A stretch of DNA of 64,000 nucleotides from Fontisphaera persica (GTDB taxonomy: Bacteria > Verrucomicrobiota > Verrucomicrobiia > Limisphaerales > Fontisphaeraceae): the NCBI RefSeq assembly GCF_024832785.1, contig NZ_CP116615.1, positions 496,001 through 560,000 on the forward strand, in the 5' to 3' direction. Positions 1-11,100 of this stretch are shown piece after piece (the stretch's first letter is position 1; each line of letters begins with the position of its first letter). A model generated the notes under the pieces. It had not been told where the DNA came from and searched no databases. It worked only from the letters and a program-made list of their open reading frames with translations. The translations under genes and the position numbers were made by a program.

Positions 1-1214
1 ATGGAATGGCTGATGACGTTATTTTCAATGACCCAGCCTTTGCTCCAGTGGGTGCCAATCAATCCCACCTGTTCGGCGGTGGGTGGCGCCCAAGGGGTGG
101 CGGCATGGCGCAGGATGAACCCGCGTACGGTGATATAATTACGCCCCGGCTGGTCAGGATAAAACACGGTGCGCCGCACATTGATTTCCACCAGTTGCTC
201 GTTGGGATTGACCCGCGGGAATTGGGCATAAATGATGGTTTGGGCATCGTCCACCTCGGCAAACCACAAGGGCGCCGACAAGGCGGCTGGGGGCTGGCCT
301 TTGAACACCAGGTACAAGGTTTGCCGGCCACGCAAGGGAACGAGGCGGGCCGTAAAAGTATCCCATTGCTGCCAGTCACCCGTATGCGGAATCACACACC
401 GGCCTACCAGCGGCCCGTCCGGGCGGTCGAGATGAAACTCAATCACCCCGCCTTGAGAAGCGGAGGCGCCGCGCACTTCGATGGTTTCAGATTGGCTGCC
501 GAAATCCACCTGGTCAAAGCGCAGCCAATGGCCGTGTTCAATGAATCCCACACAATCGCCGCCTTCGGTGCAAGGGGCGTTTTGGGTGCCTTTTTTGGCA
601 CTGAAACTGGTGGCGGGGATGCGGTGGCCAGGGCCTTGCGCGCCCACCGTTCTAAACCATGCGACATTGAGGAGGTAGCCCTGGCGCGCGCGAGACAACC
701 AGGCGGGCGTTTCACCGGGCGGCAGGAAAAGGTCGTCCAGTTTGGCGGCTTCAATCAGCCAATCGCCGTTGAGATAGACGGCGCCGGTGTGATGGACCCG
801 GCCCCTGGGATTAAACCAATCGCCGCGAATCACATCGCGGTAGGGATTGAAGGGGCCAAAAAAAGAGTTGGGAAGAGTGGCTTTCCAAACATCGTTGGAG
901 ACACGCACCCAGTTTTTAATCACCTCCGAGCCTTTGATTTCCACGCGCTCGCCCTGGGCGGCCTGAAACGTGATGCGTTGCCGGTCGGAGGTGCCTCCGC
1001 GCGGCGGGTTGATGCGCTCGCGGTAGGTGCCGGCATGTACGGTGATGGTGTCGCCGGGCAGGGCGGCCTCGGCGGCCCGCTGAATCGAACGGAAGGGTTT
1101 GGCGCGGGTGCCGGGCCAGGTGTCGTTGCCGGAGAGGGCGACGTGATATTCAGCCGCGCAAAGAGTGTAAATGCTGAGCGAGAGAACCCATAGGGCAGTG
1201 AGCGCTGTTTTCAT
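1..1214 (-). CDS. Secreted CBM6 / right-handed beta-helix protein, C-terminus cut off by the window edge
   Basis: The reverse strand is open from an ATG at 1214 to base 1, about 404 codons, with no stop inside the window. The product starts with a signal peptide ([20 protein letters not shown]). A DUF1565-like start of a pectate-lyase-type beta-helix follows: a 'SGNDTWPGT' motif, then '[18 protein letters not shown]' and 'HAGTYRERI'. An inserted segment around residues 230-320 looks like a CBM6 carbohydrate-binding module ('[12 protein letters not shown]', later 'LYLVFKG'), and the beta-helix then resumes ('[16 protein letters not shown]'). It probably binds or cleaves a polysaccharide outside the cell. 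The catalytic part may lie beyond the window, so lyase, hydrolase or binding-only cannot be decided. Confidence 0.8.
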   Translation of the reverse strand, partial: MKTALTALWVLSLSIYTLCAAEYHVALSGNDTWPGTRAKPFRSIQRAAEAALPGDTITVHAGTYRERINPPRGGTSDRQRITFQAAQGERVEIKGSEVIKNWVRVSNDVWKATLPNSFFGPFNPYRDVIRGDWFNPRGRVHHTGAVYLNGDWLIEAAKLDDLFLPPGETPAWLSRARQGYLLNVAWFRTVGAQGPGHRIPATSFSAKKGTQNAPCTEGGDCVGFIEHGHWLRFDQVDFGSQSETIEVRGASASQGGVIEFHLDRPDGPLVGRCVIPHTGDWQQWDTFTARLVPLRGRQTLYLVFKGQPPAALSAPLWFAEVDDAQTIIYAQFPRVNPNEQLVEINVRRTVFYPDQPGRNYITVRGFILRHAATPWAPPTAEQVGLIGTHWSKGWVIENNVISHS

Positions 1215-1336
1215 CTGGTAACGGGGTTGGCGTAACCTGAAATGCCGTTCAGGTCAAGCCAGCAGATGAAGACCAGGCGTGCACGGCACTCTGGGTGCCC
1301 GCGGAGCCGGGAATTTACAGGATTTATTGGGTGTGA

Positions 1337-2338
1337 TTAGAAGGTGTAACTCAACGTCAGCGCGCCAAATTCAGAATAATTCTGTTGAGCTTTGAATTCT
1401 TTCCCCCAAAAGACGTAGGTAAAGGCCGCCTGAAATCGCCGCCAGTACACAGCCATGCCGACTTCGGCGGCTGGCACAAACCATTCCTTGTCCACGCTAC
1501 GGCTATCGCGCCAGGTGTTGCCATCGAGGGTGATGTCACGGGCGACAAGATTCACGTTGCCGCCTCCAAACCAATAAATGCCCCATTGGGGACCTCCGGT
1601 TTCACGTGGTGAGCGGGGTGGCGGCAGGTGCACCATGCCGCGCATGAGGGTGGTGCCGAAATCATCGGGAATACGATAGCCCACCCGCAACTGAGCGCCC
1701 GCCTGGCCCTGGATGAGCACATTGCCCAGCATGGCATTGGCCACGGGGAGGGCTTCAAGGCTGACCCCGCCCGCCTCGCCCAGCAGCCGGTATTTGCGGC
1801 GGTGTTCATAGACGAGGTTGAAAATGGGCTCGTTGCGGAGTTGATATTGCCAGCCTTGGGGACGGCTGCTGTCCACGAGGTCATGCACAAATTGTTGGGT
1901 GTCCTCCGCCAGAGACCACGGTCCAATGACGCCCGTAATGAATTTCAGGCCGTGGTAAAGATGGTCCCGCTCGACATGCAACGATAATCCCGCAAACAAG
2001 AGGCCTGCATATGGGCGGTCGTTGGGGTCGGGGACGGGCAGGGAGGTATCCGAAGGTGTCACCATGATTTGGCCCAGCTCATAACTGACCGTGCGGCGGC
2101 CTTTACCCCAGGGCAGACGGTCCATCACCGGGTCCAGCCAACTGCGCCCCGTATGAGCGAGAGAGAGGGAGATACCATCAGTGTAAAACCGGTCTGACCC
2201 GGCAAAAGTGTCGTTCTCCCAACGTAAGGAAAACGTCCATCGCCGTGGGGTTTCCTGAGGAACCACGGCTGCATGTCCGTGCAGTATTGCCGTGCAGAAA
2301 ATTACCACCCAGCATGCCGCTATTTGGTGTGCCTTCAT
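1337..2338 (-). CDS. LpxR-family (DUF2219) lipid A 3'-O-deacylase-like outer-membrane protein
   Basis: LpxR enzymes are outer-membrane beta-barrels that remove the 3'-acyloxyacyl group from lipid A. The chosen ATG at 2338 follows AAGGA by about 10 bases and opens directly into a signal peptide (MKAHQIAACWVVIFCTAILH); an upstream in-frame ATG at 2383 would add 15 residues before it. The family signature is visible: 'WENDTFAGSDRFYTDG' contains Asn42-Asp43, which match the catalytic N/D pair of Salmonella LpxR, and His152 in 'FVHDLV' matches its catalytic histidine. The protein has 333 residues, alternating barrel-like strands and a C-terminal aromatic residue ('LSYTF'). Function is inferred from the family; the substrate in this phylum is not established. 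Confidence 0.85.
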   Translation of the reverse strand: MKAHQIAACWVVIFCTAILHGHAAVVPQETPRRWTFSLRWENDTFAGSDRFYTDGISLSLAHTGRSWLDPVMDRLPWGKGRRTVSYELGQIMVTPSDTSLPVPDPNDRPYAGLLFAGLSLHVERDHLYHGLKFITGVIGPWSLAEDTQQFVHDLVDSSRPQGWQYQLRNEPIFNLVYEHRRKYRLLGEAGGVSLEALPVANAMLGNVLIQGQAGAQLRVGYRIPDDFGTTLMRGMVHLPPPRSPRETGGPQWGIYWFGGGNVNLVARDITLDGNTWRDSRSVDKEWFVPAAEVGMAVYWRRFQAAFTYVFWGKEFKAQQNYSEFGALTLSYTF

Positions 2339-2478
2339 ATCCACACTGTCCTTGGACGGGCGCCTGTGATTAGGCTGTGCCAAATCTTAATCATTCTAAT
2401 AACAACTGAGTCTGTAATATACCGGAGGTCACAAACAGCCGGCAATGTTGAATGCCGTATTTGAACAAGGTGGGGACT

Positions 2479-3666
2479 TCAAGCCGAATGTGCTTCCGCC
2501 TCCTGAACGCGAGGCAAACCATGGGCGATGCGCCGGTGAACCGCCGGCATGGGCAAACGGGCCAGTTCAGTGTGAGTGACCCAGCAGGCGCGGGTGTCTT
2601 TGGGCGTTTGTCGCGCAGCTTGGGCCTGCCAGACACACACTTCGTAGCGATGTTTGGTGATGGTATGCCGCAGGATGGTTTTCGCGCGAAAATGTTTCGC
2701 CGTGACCCCCAGCTCCTGTCGCAGCCAGGCGGCGAGTCTTCTGCGGTGAATGTGGTGCAGTTTTGCTTTGTTAGTCTGGTTCAGCGGGGTTATTTCCCAG
2801 TTGGGGAATTCCCACAGGTTGCCATTGACGCCGTCCGCCGGGCGTTGCCGAACGAGCACCCAATCCCCGGCTTCCACCACTGCGGCCAAGGTTAGCTGTT
2901 TCACCGGCGGGGGCCGCTGCTCCCGGAGCGGCAGTTTATGGGTTTGTTGAGTAGCGAAGGCATAGCAGACCCGGCGGAGGGGGCATAGTTCACAGTGCGG
3001 TTGGCGGGGGGTGCAAAGGACGGCCCCTAATTCCATCAACGCTTGATTGAGAGCAGAGCAGGCGCGGGGAAATCTGGCTGGCTGTTGCTTTTCAAGGGCC
3101 GCAGCGCGGCGCACCCACTGCTCAGAAAGAGTCCATAAGAGTTTTTGGGCTTCGGCCGTCTTCGGCTGGCGGTTAATGCCGTGGAACCGGCACAAGACAC
3201 GCTGAACGTTGCCATCGAGGATGGGCGCGGGCTGGTTGAATGCCATGCTCAAAATGGCGCCCGCGGTGTAACGCCCTATGCCGGGCAAGGCCAACAAATC
3301 ATCCGGGTTATCTGGAATGCGCCCGCCGTAATTTTCGAGAAGGTGCCGGGCGGCAGCCTGTAGATGGCGGGCGCGGCGGTAATAGCCCAGTCCTTCCCAT
3401 AATTTTAGCACTTTCTCTGCAGGGGCTTTGGCCAGGGCATACACGGTGGGAAGTGCCTGCATCCAACGTTCCCAGTACGGGATGACGGTGGCCACTTGCG
3501 TTTGCTGGAGCATGACTTCGGAAATCCAAATCGCATAAGGGTCGGTGGTGCGCCGCCAGGGAAGGGGACGCGCCTTGTCCGCGAACCATTCCAAGAGCGC
3601 TTGGACCCAGCGGAGGTAAGGCCCCTTCCTGCGGGAGGCAGAAACGTCGCTCGGTTTTTGTCGCAT
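2479..3666 (-). CDS. mutY: A/G-specific adenine DNA glycosylase MutY
   Basis: MutY removes adenine mispaired with 8-oxoguanine or guanine, starting base-excision repair. The 395-residue protein carries the full signature. Catalytic Glu50 lies in 'SEVMLQQTQV', the helix-hairpin-helix is 'LPGIGRYTAGA' (residues 127-137), and catalytic Asp151 is in 'ILDGNVQRVL'. A [4Fe-4S] cluster site is formed by Cys218, Cys225, Cys228 and Cys234 (C-X6-C-X2-C-X5-C). The C-terminal part (from about residue 255) is the Nudix-like 8-oxoG recognition domain with 'LWEFPNWE'. The length is slightly above E. coli MutY (350 residues). It is divergent from the GH95 gene on its right and appears to be a single-gene unit. 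Confidence 0.96.
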   Translation of the reverse strand: MRQKPSDVSASRRKGPYLRWVQALLEWFADKARPLPWRRTTDPYAIWISEVMLQQTQVATVIPYWERWMQALPTVYALAKAPAEKVLKLWEGLGYYRRARHLQAAARHLLENYGGRIPDNPDDLLALPGIGRYTAGAILSMAFNQPAPILDGNVQRVLCRFHGINRQPKTAEAQKLLWTLSEQWVRRAAALEKQQPARFPRACSALNQALMELGAVLCTPRQPHCELCPLRRVCYAFATQQTHKLPLREQRPPPVKQLTLAAVVEAGDWVLVRQRPADGVNGNLWEFPNWEITPLNQTNKAKLHHIHRRRLAAWLRQELGVTAKHFRAKTILRHTITKHRYEVCVWQAQAARQTPKDTRACWVTHTELARLPMPAVHRRIAHGLPRVQEAEAHSA

Positions 3667-3765
3667 CGGGGGAAACAGTAGCCGGTTTCCTCATTCTCGC
3701 AGCATGAATTATGGGGGGTGGGGATTGTGGCTTGTCGGGGCATAAACGGGGCTTAGAGTAGGGGC

Positions 3766-6261
3766 ATGCGACACACAGTTGTTTTCCAACTCGGCTTGGC
3801 AGGCATTATTCTTTTTCAATGGATGGCATGGCCGGCACGAAGTGCGGAAGAAGACACGGTTTTATGGTACCGCCAGCCGGCGTCCAAGTGGACAAGGGCG
3901 TTGCCGGTGGGCAATGGCCGGCTGGGGGCCATGGTGTTTGGCGGAGTGTGGCGGGAGCGCTTGCAATTTAACGAGATTAGCTTGTGGTCGGGAAGTCAGG
4001 AGGATCCCAACAACCCTGAGGCGTTGAAGGCTTTGCCGGAAATCCGCCGCTTATTGGTGGAGGGCAAGCAACGTGAGGCCGACCAATTGGGCGTACGGAA
4101 ACTGATATGTGCCGGCAAAGGTTCCGGGCATGGTAACGGGGCGCGGGTGCCTTATGGCTCATATCAGACCTTTGGCGACGTATGGATTGAATTCAGCGGG
4201 GACACCAATCAGGCGCCTTCCACGTACCGGCGGCAACTGGATTTGGATACCGGATTGGCGCGCACGGTTTATCAGTTGGGCCATGTCACCTTTACCCGCG
4301 AAGTGTTGGCCAGCCATCCGGATCAGGTCATCGCCGTATTGCTGGGCGCCGACCAGCAATACCAGTTGTCCTTTGCCGTGAGGTTGCGGCGGCCGGAGAT
4401 GGCCGTGACGCGTGTTTCCGGCCCCAATGAATTGTTGATGAGCGGCCAGATGTTTGATGGTACGGCAACCAATGGGATGAAGTTTGCTGCGCGTCTGCGA
4501 GTTTTGAACTCGGGAGGGCGGGTGACGTCCGAGGGCGAAGAGGTGCGGGTGGAAGGGGCGACCGAGGTGGTGCTGCTGCTGGCGGCAGCGACGGATTATC
4601 AGATGGTGTATGGCAACTTTCGCGGGCCGGACCCGGTAAAAACCACTGAGCAGCAAATCGCGGCTGCGGCCCGAAAATCTTACGCTGAATTACGTGCGGC
4701 ACATATTCAGGATCACCAATCTTTGTTTCGGCGGGTGAGCCTGGACCTGGGGCGCAGGGAGGCAGCGAAGCTGCCCACCGATGAACGGCTGGCGGCGTTC
4801 AGCAAGGGAGGCGAGGACCCGGGGCTGGCGGCGCTGTATTTTCAATACGGGCGTTATTTGCTCATCAGCAGCTCACGGCCGGGGTCGTTGCCAGCAAATC
4901 TGCAAGGGTTGTGGGCGGATACCATCCAAACGCCGTGGAATGGTGATTATCACGCCAACATCAATGTCCAAATGAATTACTGGCCGGCGCTGGTGGGCAA
5001 CCTGGCGGAATGCAATCTACCGTTGCTGGATTTTATCCGCTTCATCAGTGTGCCGGGCTCCAAGACGGCGCGCGTGCACTATGGCGCGGCAGGCTGGACG
5101 GTGCACACCATCGCCAATCCCTGGGGGTTTACCGCCCCGGGCGAGCATCCGGGCTGGGGATTGTTTCCGGCGGGGGGCGCGTGGCTGGCCACGCATGTTT
5201 GGGAGCATTTTGCCTTCACCGGCGACCGCGCCCAATTGATGCGCGACTGGCCGGCGCTGCGGGCGGCGGCGGAATTCTCCCTGGACTGGCTGGTGCCGGA
5301 TGCCGCCACGGGCAAGTTGGTCAGCGGCCCGGCCAACTCTCCGGAAAATGTGTTCATCACGCCCGATGGGCAGCGCGGCTCCTTAAGCATGGGGCCGGCC
5401 ATGGAGCAGCAGATTATTTGGGAAAATTTCCGCAATGCCGTGGCTGCGGCGCGGGTGCTGGGTATCAATGACCAGTTTCCGCGCCGGGTGGCGGAGGCCC
5501 AGGCCAGGTTGCTGGGACCGCAAATCGGCAGTGACGGGCGGTTGCTGGAGTGGGCCAGGGAATATCGCGAAGCGGAACCGCAGCACCGGCATGTTTCGCA
5601 TTTGTTTGCCTTGCATCCTGGCTCCCAAATCACAGCCGCCACCCCTGAATGGTTGGAGGCGGCGCGCAAATCCTTGGAAGGGCGGGGGGACGGCGGAACC
5701 GGGTGGAGCATGGCGTGGAAAATTAATTTCTGGGCGCGATTGCATGACGGCGAGCGGGCGCACAAGCTGTTGCGCAACCTGTTGCGAGTGGTGGATTATG
5801 AGGGCGTGAAGATGAGTGGAGGGGGCGGGGTTTATGTGAACTTATTTTGCGCGCATCCCCCGTTTCAAATTGATGGCAATTTGGGCGGCAGCGCGGGCGT
5901 AGCGGAAATGTTGCTGCAGAGCCATGTGATGGCGGCTGGCATTACTGGGGTGCAGCAAATGCCGGTGTATGAGCTGCACCTGCTTCCTGCCCTGCCCAAG
6001 GCTTGGGCGGCGGGTGAAGTACGTGGTTTGCGAGCGCGTGGCGGATTTGAGGTCACGCGCCTGACCTGGCGCGAGGGGAAATGGGAACGAGCCGAAATTC
6101 GCAGTCTGTTGGGGAACCCGTGTGTGCTGCGGCTGACGTCAGCCCCGCAAGTGACCACCAAGGATGGGCGCACTTTGCGTGCGGTGCGCGTGGGCGCGGT
6201 GTGGAATTTTCCCACCCGAGCGGGAGAGGTGTACACGATTACTCCTGCGCCCCAAGGATAG
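3766..6261 (+). CDS. Glycoside hydrolase family 95 (alpha-L-fucosidase/galactosidase type)
   Basis: GH95 enzymes are inverting exo-hydrolases that release terminal alpha-L-fucose or alpha-L-galactose. The 831-residue product has an N-terminal signal peptide (about 27 residues) and opens with the GH95 N-terminal beta-domain ('[14 protein letters not shown]', '[11 protein letters not shown]'). The (alpha/alpha)6 catalytic domain holds 'NLQGLWAD', 'NINVQMNYW' (Asn398 and Asn400), 'SPEN' (Glu527) and 'FQIDGNLGG' (Asp703). By position these correspond to the Asn/Asn/Glu/Asp catalytic set described for Bifidobacterium AfcA. The length is normal for the family. It is a lone gene, divergent from mutY and convergent with the sulfatase-like gene. 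The exact sugar specificity cannot be read from sequence. Confidence 0.95.
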   Translation: MRHTVVFQLGLAGIILFQWMAWPARSAEEDTVLWYRQPASKWTRALPVGNGRLGAMVFGGVWRERLQFNEISLWSGSQEDPNNPEALKALPEIRRLLVEGKQREADQLGVRKLICAGKGSGHGNGARVPYGSYQTFGDVWIEFSGDTNQAPSTYRRQLDLDTGLARTVYQLGHVTFTREVLASHPDQVIAVLLGADQQYQLSFAVRLRRPEMAVTRVSGPNELLMSGQMFDGTATNGMKFAARLRVLNSGGRVTSEGEEVRVEGATEVVLLLAAATDYQMVYGNFRGPDPVKTTEQQIAAAARKSYAELRAAHIQDHQSLFRRVSLDLGRREAAKLPTDERLAAFSKGGEDPGLAALYFQYGRYLLISSSRPGSLPANLQGLWADTIQTPWNGDYHANINVQMNYWPALVGNLAECNLPLLDFIRFISVPGSKTARVHYGAAGWTVHTIANPWGFTAPGEHPGWGLFPAGGAWLATHVWEHFAFTGDRAQLMRDWPALRAAAEFSLDWLVPDAATGKLVSGPANSPENVFITPDGQRGSLSMGPAMEQQIIWENFRNAVAAARVLGINDQFPRRVAEAQARLLGPQIGSDGRLLEWAREYREAEPQHRHVSHLFALHPGSQITAATPEWLEAARKSLEGRGDGGTGWSMAWKINFWARLHDGERAHKLLRNLLRVVDYEGVKMSGGGGVYVNLFCAHPPFQIDGNLGGSAGVAEMLLQSHVMAAGITGVQQMPVYELHLLPALPKAWAAGEVRGLRARGGFEVTRLTWREGKWERAEIRSLLGNPCVLRLTSAPQVTTKDGRTLRAVRVGAVWNFPTRAGEVYTITPAPQG

Positions 6262-6284
6262 GCCGCTGGCTGCGCCCGGGGGCG

Positions 6285-7889
6285 TTAATGGTCGTTGGGG
6301 GACAAATCCGTAATGGGCGGAAGGTTGGGGGCATGGCGCTCCAGCCAGTCACGGACTTGAGCCAGGTTGCTGACCTCCTGGCGCAAGATGGCTAAAAGGA
6401 GCTGGCGTGTGGCCACGGTATTGAAGGGTTTGCAGAACTGCAACCCCTCGGTGTTGCCCGGGGCCTTCAACAGCCAGGGAATGCGTTCATCAAAGCGCCC
6501 GTCGTGGCGGTGCGCTTCACGCCATGAGTGGTCGGCGGTGACCAGGAGCCAGGTTTGCTCCCATAAGCCTTGCTCTTCCAGGGCGGCGCGCAGCCGGCCC
6601 AACACGCGGTCTGCCAGCACCAGATTGTTGAAATAGCCTTCTTCCGTGGAGAATTGCCACAGCGTAAACTGGCCGGTCTCGGGTTGATAAATGCCGGGTT
6701 TATGCGGGGGAGGAAGGTGAAGGAACACCAATCCGAATTGCCGGTTGGTGACCACGTGAAGCATGGCGGCCTCTGCACGTTGCTGGATTTGGATTTGCAG
6801 GCGGCGTTGCTGCAGGGGTGCAATCATGGAACACCATTGATTGACCAGGGCGGTGGTGAAGTTGGAGCCGCGCGCCTGTTCAAATAATGGCGAGGGATAC
6901 CATTCGCAAAAGCTCACCAGGTTACTGAAGACGCGGCGATAGGGATGATGCCAGGCCACAATGGCATTGTTATAGCCCAGGTCGCGGGCATCACGGAAAA
7001 TGTTGGGCATTTGACTCCAGTTGGTGGTTGCGCCTGTATCCACCAATTTCAATTGTAAATCGAAAGGCGAACAGGGCGCTCCCCTCTGTACCAAGTGGCC
7101 GGTGGTTAGCGCCGGCATGGAAAGCAGCGTGCCATAGGCGGGGGGTCGGGCGTGGGTGGCAAAGAGCGATTCCTGGCGCAGCCGGTCCAGTTCAGGCAGA
7201 CACAAGCCGGCGGGGCGGTCTTGAAAAACCACTCGGTAATCCAGTTCGTCAAACACCAGCCAGATAAGGCGCGGGTGTTGGCGGGGTTCAGGGTTAAGGG
7301 GGGCTACCGGTGGAGACGCCTGGTGTTGTCGCAATTTGAGGGCGCCGGTGAGCACCAATAGTAACTTGCCGCCGCTGAAAAGGCTCAAGGGCAGCAAGAT
7401 GAGCAGCAAAGCCCGGACAAATCGAGCAGCCCAGGTCCAACGCCAGAAAACCAGAAAACAACCCGTGGCTCCAGCGGCCAGCACGGCGGGATGTTTGGCC
7501 AGCCCAAGGATGGTCGCGCCGGGGATGTCCAGGACGGTAAGGCGGAAAAAATTAACCGGAATGAGCAGTAACGCCAGCACAGCCAGCACCCCCAGGGGAC
7601 GGCTCCATTTCCATGGCAGGCGCCGCCAAGACTGAACGCCCAGCCAAACCAGCACGGTGAGCGTCAGAAGGCTGAAGAGCAGGGCCAGGAGGGTGGGAGT
7701 ATTGACCGGTTGCCGATTGTAATAGCCAAAATCATCATCATAAAGAATGGAAAACCAGGCTCGAATCATGAGCAGGTTGGCCATGGAAAGGGACAACCCT
7801 GCATCCACAAGCCACGTGGCCACCCTGCCAGAGAAACGTGAATAGCTTTCCGCCCGGCACTCCCGCGCCGGCAATGACCTCAGCTTCAT
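6285..7889 (-). CDS. Membrane-anchored sulfatase / alkaline-phosphatase-superfamily protein
   Basis: The ATG at 7889 is preferred because AGGAAAT sits five to nine bases upstream; an in-frame ATG at 7952 lacks this. The protein has 534 residues. The first ~190 contain about five hydrophobic segments (for example 'PLGVLAVLALLLIPVNFF', 'ALLLILLPLSLFSGGKLLLV'). The rest is a sulfatase-like domain: 'LIWLVFDELD' (first metal-binding Asp), 'PPAYGTLLSMPALTTG' (expected nucleophile region, probably Thr), and 'VTADHSWR' (Asp-His metal ligands). This layout is that of LTA-synthase, phosphoethanolamine-transferase or related envelope enzymes. No Cys/Ser-x-Pro-x-Arg sulfatase signature is visible, so a true sulfatase is less likely. 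A strong hairpin lies in its leader (see 7912-7939). Confidence 0.8.
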   Translation of the reverse strand: MKLRSLPARECRAESYSRFSGRVATWLVDAGLSLSMANLLMIRAWFSILYDDDFGYYNRQPVNTPTLLALLFSLLTLTVLVWLGVQSWRRLPWKWSRPLGVLAVLALLLIPVNFFRLTVLDIPGATILGLAKHPAVLAAGATGCFLVFWRWTWAARFVRALLLILLPLSLFSGGKLLLVLTGALKLRQHQASPPVAPLNPEPRQHPRLIWLVFDELDYRVVFQDRPAGLCLPELDRLRQESLFATHARPPAYGTLLSMPALTTGHLVQRGAPCSPFDLQLKLVDTGATTNWSQMPNIFRDARDLGYNNAIVAWHHPYRRVFSNLVSFCEWYPSPLFEQARGSNFTTALVNQWCSMIAPLQQRRLQIQIQQRAEAAMLHVVTNRQFGLVFLHLPPPHKPGIYQPETGQFTLWQFSTEEGYFNNLVLADRVLGRLRAALEEQGLWEQTWLLVTADHSWREAHRHDGRFDERIPWLLKAPGNTEGLQFCKPFNTVATRQLLLAILRQEVSNLAQVRDWLERHAPNLPPITDLSPNDH

Positions 7890-7911
7890 TATTTCCTGAA
7901 CAACCACCCTC

Positions 7912-7939
7912 GTGCGCTCCCCGGTAGGGGGGGGCGCAC
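7912..7939 (-). other. Strong leader hairpin upstream of the sulfatase-like gene
   Basis: GTGCGC (7912-7917) pairs exactly with GCGCAC (7934-7939), and the C-run at 7919-7922 can pair with the G-run at 7927-7933. The structure lies 23 bases upstream of the start codon at 7889 and leaves the ribosome-binding site free. It lacks a following U-tract on either strand, so it is not a standard terminator. Any regulatory role is inference. Confidence 0.45.
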
Positions 7940-8078
7940 CAAGGCAGTTCAAAAATATGACACCCCATTAAAACCATCTGGTCACAATTGGCAACTTCAA
8001 AGTCTATTTCTGAAAGGCTGGGTAGCTCGTGCCCCCCCCGGTGGTGAAGGTGACCATTAACAGCCAATAGCCAAAAGC

Positions 8079-8107
8079 TTTTGCTGGAGCAAGTTGGAGC
8101 GTATAGT
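8079..8107 (+). promoter_or_regulatory. Possible sigma70-type promoter for the GH128 gene
   Basis: TTTTGC at 8079-8084 and TATAGT at 8102-8107 are 17 bases apart. The -10 matches 5/6 of the consensus but the -35 is poor. The position 50 bases upstream of the start codon is suitable. Weak prediction. Confidence 0.3.
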
Positions 8108-8159
8108 TTGGCGAGAACAAGCCGCTTGCAATGAAGTGTTGGTTGCCCGAAGATAGGCT

Positions 8160-11100
8160 ATGAAGCGCTCTATTGGCCTGGCCATGGTTGTCGTGGGGCT
8201 GCTGCCGGTTGCCTTAACCGCGCAACCGCTTCTCCTCCACAATGACATCCAGACCCATGCTGCCTTGACCAATCGGACGGTGACATTGACGGGGCGGGCA
8301 GAACTGCGCATCACCGGCTCAGGCGACCCGCTGCCTGGTTGTACGATTCATCTCAATTCGCCGGACGCGTGGCTGCGATTGACAGCCATTGAGCCTTCGC
8401 AAGTGGCCTCCCGATTTCTCAGCCGGGTGCTGGTGCATGGCTCGAACGCGGTGCTCAACAGCAACGTTCGCGTGGTGCAGTATCAGCAGGGGGCGGTGGT
8501 GATTCCGCATGCGCCAGACTATGCGGCGCTGGAGGTGTTTGAGAACCGATATTTTGCCGGCCAATCCAGCCGGCTGAAGTCTTTCGTTCAATACAGCGAT
8601 GCCAACATGGAACTGGGCACCAATGTGGCCTCATTCAAACTCAAACGAGGTTATCAGGTCACGTTGGCCACGCAAAGGAATGGCACGGGAACGAGCCGCA
8701 ACTTTGTGGCGCAGGATGGGGATTTGGAGATTAGCCGGCTGCCGGCGGCGCTGGAGAAGAACATCCGCTTTATCCGCGTATTCCCATGGCGCTGGACCAG
8801 CAAAAAGGGTATTGCGGGCAATATTGAACAAAACTTGGATGTGGACTGGCTCTACAACTGGAACCTCGACCGTAATTCGACGTTGGATTGGGAATACGTG
8901 CCCATTCGCCAGAGCCGTTATTGGCCGGGCCTCGACCAGGACTGGCGCGAGCGCGGCGCCACCCACTTGCTTGGTTACAATGAACCCGACCGTCCCGACC
9001 AGGCGAACATGTCGGTGGGTGATGCGCTTGCCTCCTGGGCCGACTTGCTGGGCACGGGTCTGCGGGTAGGCTCCCCCGCGGTCTCCGACGGCGGGCGTAG
9101 TGGCTGGCTTTATCCCTTCATGCAACAGGCGGACGCGGCGGGTTTGCGGGTGGACTTTGTCGCTGTGCATTACTACTGGTGTTACAATCCCGCTGACCCC
9201 AATGGGGCGGCCAGTCAGATGTATAACTTCCTGCTCGAGGTTTATAACAACACCAGGCGACCCATTTGGGTTACCGAATGGAACAACGGCGCGAATTGGA
9301 CGGGGTGCGGGGACCCTACTTACGCACAGCAAGCGGCAGCGATTGCCGCGATGGTTGACATGCTCAACAACGCGCCCTTTGTGGAGCGCTACGCGCCGTT
9401 CAACTGGGTTGAGGATGTCCGCCGCCTGGCGTGGGATGATGGTTGGCCGACCCAGGCCGGGGAAGTGTACCGCGACCGCGCCGCGCCCCTGGCCTACCGC
9501 CAGCAACGGCCAGATTCAGGCATTGGCCGGACCACCCGCTTCCGCTTTGACGGCAGCTTCATGGACGATGGAGGCAACGGCCAGGATGCGATGCCGGTGG
9601 GCACGCCTCGCTTCGCGCCGGGGCGGTTTGGCCAGGCCGTTATGCTGGACGGGGTGGACGATTATCTGCAGCTTCCCGCCAATGTGGGGAACAGCACTGA
9701 CTTTACCTTTGCTGCCTGGGTCTATTGGTACGGGGGTGGCCGGTGGCAGCGCATTTTTGACCTCGGTGACTTGTTGAATCTCAAATACCTTTATCTCAGC
9801 CCGGATGTGGGGGGCTCCATGCGTTTCACCATCACCGACAACGGCTGGAACAGTGAGCAGCGCCTCAACGCTCCCGTGCTGGCCACTGGCGTCTGGACCC
9901 ATGTGGCGGTGACCCTCGGTGGGACCACCGGGAAACTATTCATCAACGGCAGACTGGTGGCTTCCAACTCTTCCATGACGATCAATCCTGACAGTCTCGG
10001 AGTGCAGTACAATTACCTTGGCCACAGCCGGTTTGCCGCCGATCCCAATTTTTACGGACTAATGGATGATGTTCGATTTCTGACTTCGGCGCTGTCCGAT
10101 GCCACCGTGGCCGCCCTGGCGGCGAGCCTGCCGCCCAACTTCAATATCACACAGTTGGCCGTTCCGGACGCTTTCGCGTTCTGTGCCTATACCAACAGCA
10201 TTGCCGCTTCCGCGTTTGGCGGTGTCGGTGCTCGAACTTTCAGCAAAATGGATGGCCCCGCCTGGCTGAACGTGGCTGCGGACGGCACATTAAGCGGTGT
10301 CCCCACGGCGGCCGATGTAGGCTGGAATCGTTTCGTGGTACGGGTGACCGATGAGGCGGGGGGAGCGCACATGGCAGAATTGGCCCTGACCGTTACCAAC
10401 CTTTCCGGCCTGCCCGCCACTACCACCGCCCGCATCAACGGCAGCGCCCAAGATGCGGAGGAGGCTGCCAATGGCGCCGTGAATCTCACCAGCACGGACC
10501 TGGAACTGGTGGAGGACGGGGGGCCGCAAATTGTTGGTCTGCGATTTGAGTTGCAGGTACCGCAAGGCGCCATCATCACCGATGCGCGCCTTCAATTCAC
10601 TGCTGACGAATCGCAGAGCGGGCCCACCTTGCTATACATCGCCACCGAGGCCGCAGACTCTGCGGCTGGGTTCACCAACATCACGGGCAACCTCAGCGCC
10701 CGCGTCCGAAATGAGCTGACTGTGCCTTGGGCGCCCGGCCCTTGGAGCGCTGGTGATGCGGGCGTTGCGCAGCAGACGCCCAATCTCGCTGGTCTGGTGC
10801 AAGCGGTGGTGTCCCGTCCCGGCTGGCAGCCAGGCAACGGCATTGTTTTTCTCATCATTGGCAGTGGGCATCGCACAGCCGACGCCTATGACAAATCCGG
10901 CGGCAGCCCGGCCGTGCTAACGGTCAGTTTCCTCACGCCCACGCCATTGTACTCTGTGACAGCTACCATTAGCCACGGCACCAACGATGCTGAACAAGCC
11001 GTCTCCGGCACCGTGAACCTTACCAGCACCGACCTTGAGCTGGTCAATGACAGTGCCACGAGCGCCGGTGACCAATTGGTGGGTCTGCGTTTCGACAATC

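Noticed and set aside
6-1193. A 395-codon open frame on the plus strand
   Set aside because: It is antisense to a gene that has a signal peptide and beta-helix/CBM6 motifs; its own product has no recognisable domain.
2440-2457. Weak hairpin after mutY as a terminator
   Set aside because: Only a five-base stem and no U-run on the minus strand.
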